The position numbers and the translations under genes were made by a program. Of a stretch of 32,593 nt of DNA, positions 23,003 through 30,571 are shown piece after piece. Below the pieces are notes generated by a model. It saw nothing but the letters and a program-made list of their open reading frames with translations, had not been told where the DNA came from and did no database searches. Each line of letters starts with the position of its first letter. Position 1 is the stretch's first letter. Where the stretch lies: assembly GCA_000482145.1 (NCBI GenBank), contig AUXH01000169.1:1-32593 (forward strand), written 5' to 3'. Source of the DNA: Strigomonas culicis. Lineage: Eukaryota > Euglenozoa > Kinetoplastea > Trypanosomatida > Trypanosomatidae.

Positions 23003-25114
23003 ATGCCGGCTGTCACTATATCACCCAACGGGACCTTAGCCGCATCGTCTACGTTTGTCGAGCTCTTTCGTCCCAAACCACCATGTACGTTGGACTACGT
23101 CATGGAGGATACAAAGGAGAATCAGTGGAAAGCGCAAGAGCCCACGCACCTTTCTTTTTCTTCGTTCCCCAGTGCCGTTAAACAGGGAGTTGCTAAACAT
23201 GCTGCCGGTGATCACGTTGCTATGAGCTACACGAACACTGGAAACTTCTTCTCCGTTGCTCTAGTTCGGTGTGATACATGGAGTATTCAATGGGTAGTAA
23301 GTCATACGGATTGCCTCTTCCATTCCCAAATCCAACAGTTAGTCGTTCCCAATGCGGATGTTGTTTGCGGTATCTATCAGAATGAGAAGTGCCATGGCTT
23401 GTTTCTAGCCTCTCGGTACGACATAGCGACCGTTTCAAAAAAAGAAAATAGAGTCGATCGCTCATACATTGCTTCCCCGCGCAATCTAGTGTGCACCTTT
23501 GACACAAAGGATATAGTTACAGTAGCTGCAGGTTCCTCTGACAAACTGCTTGTTCTTTTGGACAAGGGAACTGTCTTTATTGTTGATATTGGCGCCGATG
23601 CTCTTCGCTCCACTGAAGCCATCACAGTCGGTGGCAAGATTCTCACGAATAAACTCAAAAACGTCACGAGGACGAGTAAAATCATTGTGTCGCAGGTGGA
23701 GGAGTTTACACATGTCGTTGTTTTTAGCCCCGATCATACTGGATTTGAACTGATTACTGTGAAAACCTCCACTTTGAATGATGACACATGCGCGGCCTTC
23801 TACACGACGGTCGAAACGGCCAAAGCGGTCGCCACTATGGAAATGGCAGGACCGTACCATGCCATCGCGACCTACAGAGATCCGGCGATTCAATTTTTTA
23901 CACTGGTGCCCGGAGAGGCGGGAACTGACGTTACTCCCTTAGGCGTGCTGCCCCTTCCGTACACTCCTGTGGCAACCGCCTACAGCGCGAGTGAGCAGTC
24001 CCACAGGCTCGTGTGCTTGCCACCCACACCCAGCACGACAGTGGAACGACCGGGGTCTCTCGTAAACCATCTGGTGTCCGCGGTGCTTCCTTTCAGCGAG
24101 GGCCCGTACAGCGGCGAGATGCTCAAGCGCGCGCAGTGGGCTCCGCTCCCCAACACGTTCAAGAGCTACAGCGTGTCGGACAACCAGCAGGGAGAAGAGG
24201 CCTCACTGAGCGAGTTAATGCGCGGCGACCTGCTCCAGCTCCAGAACGCCGGATCGAACGACGGCACATGGGTGCCATTCCAGATGTTCTATGTGCTCGC
24301 GAGCACGAAGGATGCGGCGGTGAACACCGCCCTCTTTTCCGTCAAGGCTGCGCCATCCGTGCACGCCCGCCTGGCCAAACAGTGGCACAATGCGACGACG
24401 GGGCTGTACACGCTCTTGACATGTGAGGGAGGGTCCTCGCGTGTGCGCTTGACGCCGTGGAATCCGCGCCACCTTCGGCGTGCGCTGCGTCTCATGAGCT
24501 CTGAGCAGCTCGCACACGCTTTCCACGCTGTCGCCGAGTGCCTGCGCGCCACCTCCCTCGCGGGGGAGACCGCGGTGTACTATAAGGATGCCTCCACCGC
24601 CGCGCTGGGCATTGCACTGCACATCATCACCCTGTCCAACCAGATCGGGGTGGCGGTCGACCCCAGCGATGTGGAGACGGTGGCCGCCCTGCTGCGAGCC
24701 TCGCGTGCGGCGGGGCACGAGGTAACGCGCTACACCGGGCGGATGGAGCTGCTGCTGGAGGCGTGCCTCCAGCGGCGGTCGATGCAGCGGCTGCTCGAGC
24801 GCCACATGCAGACCGGCGCGGTGGCGGACGAGCAGCTCGCTTCCCTCCAGGGGGACTTCTTCGGCATACCAGCCGATTTGCAAGTCGAGCGGACGCTGCT
24901 GACGCGCTTTGTGGCCGACTCGTGGGCGCAGTCCCTGGACGCGGAGGCGGAGGAACACCGCCGCACCGCCGCGAGCGCGGCGGCTTATCTGCAGCAGGTG
25001 GCGAGCCTCACGGCCGCGCCGGTGCTGTGCAGTTGGGAGGAAAAGGGGAAGCGGCCCTGTGCGGACAGGCTGTTGAACGAATTTGAGTCCACGCTGGTGC
25101 ACCTTCACCAGTGA
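23003..25114 (+). CDS. 703-aa hypothetical protein, beta-propeller-like N-half and helical C-half
   Basis: I do not recognise this protein. The first ~380 residues are rich in alternating hydrophobic strands (for example LVLLDKGTVFIVDIGAD, HVVVFSPDHTGFELITV, YHAIATYRDPAIQFFTLV), suggesting a beta-propeller. The part from about 490 is helical and Ala/Arg/Leu-rich (HLRRALRLMSSEQLAHAFHAVAECL and on), ending in a Trp/Lys-rich segment. That propeller-plus-helical design occurs in nucleolar small-subunit processome and vesicle-coat proteins, but nothing here decides. No signal peptide or membrane span is seen. Third-position GC changes inside the gene: AT-leaning before about 23,900, strongly GC after about 24,050, with the frame unbroken. 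The frame opens at the first ATG after the acceptor. Confidence 0.85.
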   Translation: MPAVTISPNGTLAASSTFVELFRPKPPCTLDYVMEDTKENQWKAQEPTHLSFSSFPSAVKQGVAKHAAGDHVAMSYTNTGNFFSVALVRCDTWSIQWVVSHTDCLFHSQIQQLVVPNADVVCGIYQNEKCHGLFLASRYDIATVSKKENRVDRSYIASPRNLVCTFDTKDIVTVAAGSSDKLLVLLDKGTVFIVDIGADALRSTEAITVGGKILTNKLKNVTRTSKIIVSQVEEFTHVVVFSPDHTGFELITVKTSTLNDDTCAAFYTTVETAKAVATMEMAGPYHAIATYRDPAIQFFTLVPGEAGTDVTPLGVLPLPYTPVATAYSASEQSHRLVCLPPTPSTTVERPGSLVNHLVSAVLPFSEGPYSGEMLKRAQWAPLPNTFKSYSVSDNQQGEEASLSELMRGDLLQLQNAGSNDGTWVPFQMFYVLASTKDAAVNTALFSVKAAPSVHARLAKQWHNATTGLYTLLTCEGGSSRVRLTPWNPRHLRRALRLMSSEQLAHAFHAVAECLRATSLAGETAVYYKDASTAALGIALHIITLSNQIGVAVDPSDVETVAALLRASRAAGHEVTRYTGRMELLLEACLQRRSMQRLLERHMQTGAVADEQLASLQGDFFGIPADLQVERTLLTRFVADSWAQSLDAEAEEHRRTAASAAAYLQQVASLTAAPVLCSWEEKGKRPCADRLLNEFESTLVHLHQ

Positions 25115-25399
25115 TGACTGCTAGGATGGGAGCTCACATTGCATGAACAAGTGAATACTACTAATAAACGAAAATGAATAGTATGATTAGCAGTAGTTTT
25201 TTTTTTAATTTCTTTTTTCTCGTAACACGTCTAAATAAATCTATAAGCGTATAATTTTAAAGTAATTTGTTTTCATAAGCAATTTATCGTATGCCTATAT
25301 ATGCGCCTTTATGTCTAAATCTGTGCACACTGCTTTTAAAAGAAAAAGTAAAACCATTATGAAGCGTTTTAATGTTGTTCACTACCATTACGTCCTACT

Positions 25400-25437
25400 C
25401 TTTCCTTCTCATTTTTTCCCCCCTTTCTTTTGATCAG
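25400..25437 (+). promoter_or_regulatory. trans-splice acceptor for RPN5
   Basis: A clear C/T tract ends in TTTTGATCAG, AG at 25436-25437. The leader to the ATG is 57 bases. Confidence 0.8.
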
Positions 25438-25481
25438 GAACAATAGAAGTCTTTTATTTTAATTCTACTCTGTGCCCTCGC

Positions 25482-25494
25482 AAAAAAAAAAAAA
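25482..25494 (+). promoter_or_regulatory. Poly-A run directly before the RPN5 start codon
   Basis: Thirteen A residues immediately precede the ATG, so the mRNA would read A13-AUG. Confidence 0.85.
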
Positions 25495-26922
25495 ATGGCG
25501 GATCAAGAATGGAAGGGTGCCAGCTTCAAGCAGGAAGAGGACCACACCCAGGAAACAGACAAGCTGCTGGAGAGAATCAACGCCACCAACATTCCTGTGC
25601 TGCTTCGCAGCAGCAATGCGAGTTTGGAGGACATCATCGCCGAGGTGCTTCAGTTAGAGAAGATCACACGCCTCGGCGGGGATGTCGCATCGACAAAGCG
25701 GCTCACGGTAGAGATACTCCGCATATACCGAGTTCAGAAGGACATCGACAAGATGCTAGAGATGCTCGACGTGCTGATGCGGAAGCGTGCGCAGACGAAG
25801 CCGGTGCAGAGCGCCATGATCGCGGAGTGCTCCGTCGTCCTCCACGATGGCTCACTGAGCAAGGGGAAGGAGGAGGAGGTGCTCGGGCGCCTCGCGCACA
25901 GCACCGAGAACAAGATTCACGTGGAGCTGGAGCACGCGCGCTTCACGATCGAGTTAGCACAGCTGCATGAGGCGGCGGGCCGCAAGCGCTCCGCGTACGA
26001 CATGCTGCGCGCGCTGCAGATCGAAACTATCACCAACATGCCCCGCCTGGAGAAGCTGGATGCACTGAACTGTCAGATACGGCTGTGCCTGGAGCTGGAG
26101 GACTACGAGCACGCTCCGCTCATCTCGCGTAAGATCAACTACCGTGCCCTCGGTCGCGAGGAGGCGCAGGAGAAGAAGATGGTTTACTTTGACCTCATGC
26201 GGCAGTACTACGCCAAGAAGAACTCCTTTTTCAACATAGGCCGCTGCTGGTACGAGACCTACCTCACGGTGAAGGAGACGGATAAGAAGCTGACGGCGCT
26301 TAGCAACGCGGCGCTCCATTACCTCATTTCGGAGCATTCCTCCGCGAAGGAGCTGGAGGACATGGCGGAGTGCACCGCCTTCTGCCCGGGGACGAAGATG
26401 GCCGACCGCGCGACCGCTCTGTCGGAGATCTGCAAGCGGCTGAAGAGCGACCTAGAGGACCTGCCTCTGCTCTACTTCTTACTGCAGCGCTTCAATAGCA
26501 TCGAGCTGATGCGCGGCAAGATCGGGTCCCGCCTGCACGAGCTGTGCAACACCCACGCGGAGCTCATCCACTTCCCCGAGCGCCAGAAGCTGCTGCACGA
26601 CCGCTGCAGCGAGCACGACCTGATGGTGGTCGCCCGTTTCTACTCGCGCATCCAGCTACAGCGCCTGGGCCAGCTGGTGGGTCTCTCCCCCGAGCACGCG
26701 GAGGCCTTCATCATGACGATGGTCACCAACGGCACCTTGTACGCCAAGATGGATCGCGTCGACGGGCTCGTCGTGTTCCAGCCGCCTAAGAACGCCACGC
26801 AGGTTGTCGCCTCCTGGAACGAGAATGTGGACCGCAGCGTGACGCTGCTCGACAAGATTTCACACCTCATCACCAAGGAGCGCATGCTGCACAACATGGC
26901 GGCCGCGGTCGGCTCCAAGTAA
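25495..26922 (+). CDS. RPN5: 26S proteasome lid subunit RPN5 (PSMD12)
   Basis: The 475-aa protein is a PCI-domain lid subunit of the 19S regulatory particle, which recognises and feeds ubiquitinated proteins to the 20S core. An N-terminal TPR-like helical solenoid (about 1-330) holds family blocks such as LEHARFTIELAQLHEAAG and ALNCQIRLCLELEDYEHAPLISRKIN. The C-terminal PCI/winged-helix region is clear (about 355-445): EHDLMVVARFYSRIQLQRLGQLVGLSPEHAEAFI, then VTNGTLYAKMDRVDGLVVF. The C-terminal helix (DKISHLITKERMLHNM) matches the lid helical-bundle helix. Length is normal for the family (about 445-475). Codons are GC-rich. Confidence 0.95.
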   Translation: MADQEWKGASFKQEEDHTQETDKLLERINATNIPVLLRSSNASLEDIIAEVLQLEKITRLGGDVASTKRLTVEILRIYRVQKDIDKMLEMLDVLMRKRAQTKPVQSAMIAECSVVLHDGSLSKGKEEEVLGRLAHSTENKIHVELEHARFTIELAQLHEAAGRKRSAYDMLRALQIETITNMPRLEKLDALNCQIRLCLELEDYEHAPLISRKINYRALGREEAQEKKMVYFDLMRQYYAKKNSFFNIGRCWYETYLTVKETDKKLTALSNAALHYLISEHSSAKELEDMAECTAFCPGTKMADRATALSEICKRLKSDLEDLPLLYFLLQRFNSIELMRGKIGSRLHELCNTHAELIHFPERQKLLHDRCSEHDLMVVARFYSRIQLQRLGQLVGLSPEHAEAFIMTMVTNGTLYAKMDRVDGLVVFQPPKNATQVVASWNENVDRSVTLLDKISHLITKERMLHNMAAAVGSK

Positions 26923-27037
26923 GCGGGCAGCGGCCGTGTGGATAGAGAACAGTGCTTTTTTTTTTGGCTTTTTTTTTTGACTGGAGTTACTATTTCAAAG
27001 GAAGGGGATGCAGTCCTCATTTCCTTTATCTATAAGC

Positions 27038-27128
27038 TACACACACATACATACATACACGCACACATATGTATATGCACACGCATACATATACTTATAT
27101 ATATATGTATGTGTGTCTCTGTGTGTGC
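27038..27128. repeat. Inverted CA / TA / TG simple-sequence repeat
   Basis: A CA/CATA-rich half, a TA core and a TG-rich half can fold into an imperfect long hairpin. It has the same design as the block at 6799-6865. Confidence 0.7.
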
Positions 27129-27392
27129 TGGGTTCGTGTGCCTTTTTGTGTAAGACCAGAGGCGAAAAATAGTTGATATATTTGATACCATTTTCTTTTA
27201 GATAATATTCGAGTCCTTTGTCACTATGGACTACAGATTCATTCACTTGCGCACAAGGAGCACCTTTTTGCTTCCTTACTAGAGAGACAACGTGTGACCA
27301 TCTTTATATATATATATATGTATATATTTCTTCCATTTCTTCTTCCACTCTGAAAAGTTTTCTTTTTCGCTTCCTCGGCACCCTTTTTTAAA

Positions 27393-27439
27393 GCTTTTTT
27401 TTTCCTAACTCTTTTTTTTTGCTTAAATATAAACCTGAG
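27393..27439 (+). promoter_or_regulatory. trans-splice acceptor for CCCH gene
   Basis: T/C runs at about 27395-27420 are followed by AG at 27438-27439, ten bases before the ATG at 27450. Confidence 0.65.
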
Positions 27440-27449
27440 AATCTGCCCA

Positions 27450-28661
27450 ATGACTCTTAACGCAGTTGCTTTTCACATGGACCAAGCCTTCGCTCATATA
27501 GAAAAGGATCTCCACTTCCGGGATGGATACTCATCCAACTCCAACTCGCGCAGCAATGCGAACACCCCCAGCTCCAGCCAGGAGGAGGAGAAGAAGGACG
27601 ACTGGATCTGGGTGCTCGACCCCATGACGCGGAAGCTGCGCGTCCCGCTGCGCCTACTCAGCCCGACGCAGGCGACCGCGACGACCGGCACGGTGCCCTC
27701 GCTCTGCATCGCGTACCTCGAAGGCCGCTGCCGCCACCCGTGGTGCCGCCAGGCCCACGTGCTGCCGTCCGCGATCCCGCAGCTGCGCTACGAGGCGCTC
27801 AACGCACCGACGTGCTGCCACGTCCACAACGACCCGCACGACATCTCCCGGCTCACCTCGCGCTTCCGCTACGTCCGCATCGTCAACAACGGCGCGAGCG
27901 GCGACAGCGAGCTCATCCCGACGGACCGCGTGGCCTGCACCGTGGGTCTGCTGCGCTACCTTGTGCACAACGTGTCTTCCACCTCCAAGAAGGAGGACGA
28001 GACGTCCGACCGGGACCAGCCGACGCCGCGCGACGGCGGGGACGTGCTCGAGCTGCCGGCCAAGTTCATCTGCCGCCTGCACCTCGCGCACCGCTGCCGC
28101 TACTTAGAGGACTGCAACAACATCCACGTCTGCCGCGAGTACGAGCTGCGCCTGCAGCCGCCGCCCAACATGGTGGGCCCCCTCAGCAGCGTCTCCACCT
28201 CCACCCGCACCATCCACATCGGCGACGTCTGCTACACGGTGACCCCGCTGGCCGTCGGCGACCTCGGCGACAACGACTTCAACGCCATCACGGAGGCGCA
28301 GCGGATCAACCATCAGAACAGCAGCGCGACGCCGTCCTACGAGGAGGCGATCAGCGGCGGCCCCCACGCGGGTGCCGCCTACGTGCCCCCCTCCGCCAGC
28401 AGTAGCTACCTCCGCATCTACGACGTCCGCACGGCCACGGAGCGCGCGGCGCGCAGCAACAGCGGCGCCGGCGCCCGCGAGCAGGCCGGAGGGAGCGCCG
28501 CCGCCGACGCCCCGCTGCCCCCGCCCCCGCGGTACACCCCGAAGACCATGGGGACGCCGTGCGACAGCGACTCCGTGCAGGTGGTAGCCCGCCTGGATAG
28601 CGCACTCAGCGGCGCCGCGACCGCTCACGCCATGCCCACCTTCTCCACCCGCATACGATGA
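27450..28661 (+). CDS. Two-finger CCCH zinc-finger protein, probable RNA-binding regulator
   Basis: The 403-aa product carries two CCCH fingers: C86-x7-C94-x4-C99-x3-H103 (CIAYLEGRCRHPWCRQAH) and C208-x7-C216-x5-C222-x3-H226 (CRLHLAHRCRYLEDCNNIH). These spacings are those of RNA-binding CCCH fingers, a large kinetoplastid family that controls mRNA stability and translation. Between them lies APTCCHVHNDPHD (119-131), which may form a further metal site. The N-terminus has a Ser/Asn-rich stretch (28-44), and the C-terminal third is Ala/Ser/Pro-rich and disordered, with PLPPPPRYTP near 370. Target RNAs are unknown. Codons are very GC-rich except for the first ~20 codons. Confidence 0.88.
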   Translation: MTLNAVAFHMDQAFAHIEKDLHFRDGYSSNSNSRSNANTPSSSQEEEKKDDWIWVLDPMTRKLRVPLRLLSPTQATATTGTVPSLCIAYLEGRCRHPWCRQAHVLPSAIPQLRYEALNAPTCCHVHNDPHDISRLTSRFRYVRIVNNGASGDSELIPTDRVACTVGLLRYLVHNVSSTSKKEDETSDRDQPTPRDGGDVLELPAKFICRLHLAHRCRYLEDCNNIHVCREYELRLQPPPNMVGPLSSVSTSTRTIHIGDVCYTVTPLAVGDLGDNDFNAITEAQRINHQNSSATPSYEEAISGGPHAGAAYVPPSASSSYLRIYDVRTATERAARSNSGAGAREQAGGSAAADAPLPPPPRYTPKTMGTPCDSDSVQVVARLDSALSGAATAHAMPTFSTRIR

Positions 28662-29013
28662 GGCCGTGCGCTGCTACCACTACTATTAAGGATTATAATT
28701 CAGTTTTTTTCTTGCAATAATATATAAAAAAGTACCAACTGTTTTGTTTATTTCCGTGACGGTACAACACATACACTATAGTTAATATGTTAATGCGTAG
28801 ACTCATAATTCTGCGTTTGTTATACACACGTACTTTTTTACAATTCTTTTTGTTTGTTTGTTTGTCACTTTCAGTTTTTCATCATCATGTTGTGTTCTTT
28901 TATATTGACGATGCGTTGACGTCCACCATCAATCTCTCTTTTTTTTCTACGGAAAACGAAAAGAAAAAGTGACAAGTTCTTTTTTATTTTTGTTGAGCTC
29001 AGTGTTTTGAATT

Positions 29014-29047
<34 letters not shown>

Positions 29048-29048
29048 G
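29014..29048. repeat. TA dinucleotide repeat
   Basis: More than ten uninterrupted TA units, then GTATATATG. Confidence 0.85.
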
Positions 29049-30417
29049 TTTTCTTTTTTTTTTTGCTCTTTTTGCTCTCTTTTTTTTTTAGTGTTGTCAA
29101 CTTCAGAGTTAGATGTTATATATAAAATATACAAAGATATATGAACAAACTTTTCGAAACGTACCATAGAAAAGGAAGTGTTTTATACATATTTTCTTTA
29201 TTGCTTTTTTAAAAAAATCTCTGTTCTCTCACACTTTTTTCTCCCCCTTTTCAGATACTTGCGTAATAATCACGCAAAGGATGTTAATACCAATAAACAG
29301 AATTGCCATCGATGCGGATACACAAATCATAAATAGAATCCTCATCTTTGTTTGAAAGTAAGGGTATTTTTTTTTGTTTTCCTCTTCCCAAACTCTCCGA
29401 GAATATATATGTATTTCGGTCTGGACTTATCTTTATACCATAAAGAGGAAAAAAAGAACAGTCAAAAGAATTAAAAGATAAAAGATAAAAGCTAAGAGAT
29501 CACGTAAAACAAAATGCGGCTTAATTGCTGGAAGGAACAAGAAGTAATAAAGGAAAAAAAAAACGGAGAGCGAGGCATAATCATTTGTGCAGAAATACCA
29601 TCTGTACAAGTGCACTTCTCTTCTTTCTTTTCTCTTTGCTGTACTAATTCGTTTTATTATCCTTACTTCATCTTTGCTTCGCCAAAATTGTTTTTCTTTT
29701 CTACTTCTCTTTCACTTGGTCTTTTCTTCTTTTTAGAGTTTTGAGTGAGCGAAATCTTCTTGTTTTTTTTTCTGGCTTTTTTTATCATCGGACAACTATT
29801 TATAATTAAAGTCTTTTTGCTTTTTTTTTTTCATTCGCAAGTAAACAATCTCTTTTTTTTTTACCAGAACAGTTTTTTCTTTTTTTGTTTCTGTTTCTGC
29901 ACTTCCATTTTTTTAGAAGTATATTTTTTTTATATATTGGTTGTTAAACGAAAAAGTATACTCTTTTTTTTTTATTAAAACCTTGAAAGAGCCAACATGT
30001 TTTCAGACTTTTGTATATATATATATGTCTTTTCTTTTTTTCTAAATTGAGATCTAACACGTAACGATGCGACTCTGTTACTACTGATAATTGTGACCTT
30101 GAATAATAAATGAATAATAGCTAATTGAAGTATAACTGTTTTTACTATAAACACAAAAAACAACAACTACACTTGTTCAGAGTTAAAGGCCTAAAGAAAA
30201 CAAAACATATACACAATAATAAAATAATAACATCAGCGACAGAGTATCCAACAATAGAGAGAAACTTTTCGTTTCTTTTTTTTTATTGTGTGATTACAAT
30301 TAACTATTTTATTTTCCATTTTTTTTTACTAATGATTGTTTACAGCAAACACAAGAAATGAGGTACTGCTTCGGTACAAGTTGCACAGACACACACTGAG
30401 CCACTACAGGGTCCCGA

Positions 30418-30513
30418 CTTCTTCTTCCTTTTTTTTTTATTGCAGAACTCACGATGTCTTTCCTCTTGTTCCCTTCTTTTTTGTTGTCTCCGTTCCGCAC
30501 GGCAATCGTTTAG
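30418..30513 (+). promoter_or_regulatory. Two candidate trans-splice acceptors for the right-edge gene
   Basis: One tract ends in TTATTGCAG (AG at 30444-30445); a second ends in GGCAATCGTTTAG (AG at 30512-30513). The first would leave a 19-codon upstream frame (ATG at 30454) in the leader; the second removes it. Confidence 0.65.
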
Positions 30514-30571
30514 CTCTTTTCCAAGTACACTGTTGCTTTAGATAGACTACGCAATAGAGGAGACGGCGTCC

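Larger units (their letters stand above)
25115..25494 (+). other. Intergenic, 703-aa gene / RPN5
   Basis: A 380-bp AT-rich spacer with a T-run (25197-25205), the RPN5 acceptor, and an A13 run abutting the RPN5 ATG. Confidence 0.6.
26923..27449 (+). other. Intergenic, RPN5 / CCCH protein
   Basis: A 527-bp spacer with T-runs at 26955-26978, a CA/TA/TG inverted simple repeat (27038-27128), a TA run (27305-27327) and the acceptor for the next gene. No gene is seen. Confidence 0.6.
28662..30571 (+). other. 1.9-kb gene-poor, T-rich gap
   Basis: By far the longest spacer between same-strand genes here. It consists of T/C runs, a TA run (29014-29048), and short frames that are translated tracts. 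One less repetitive island lies at about 29240-29350 and follows a good tract ending CCCCCTTTTCAG (AG at 29253-29254). It holds a 24-codon plus frame starting MLIPINRIAIDADTQ, and a 38-codon hydrophobic minus frame starting MRILFMICVSASMAILFIG. Neither can be called a gene. A second non-repetitive stretch, 30040-30260, has no frame. Confidence 0.5.

Noticed and set aside
29745..29978. 77-aa hydrophobic plus frame in the 1.9-kb gap
   Set aside because: It begins at TTG and consists almost wholly of Phe/Leu/Ile from T-runs.
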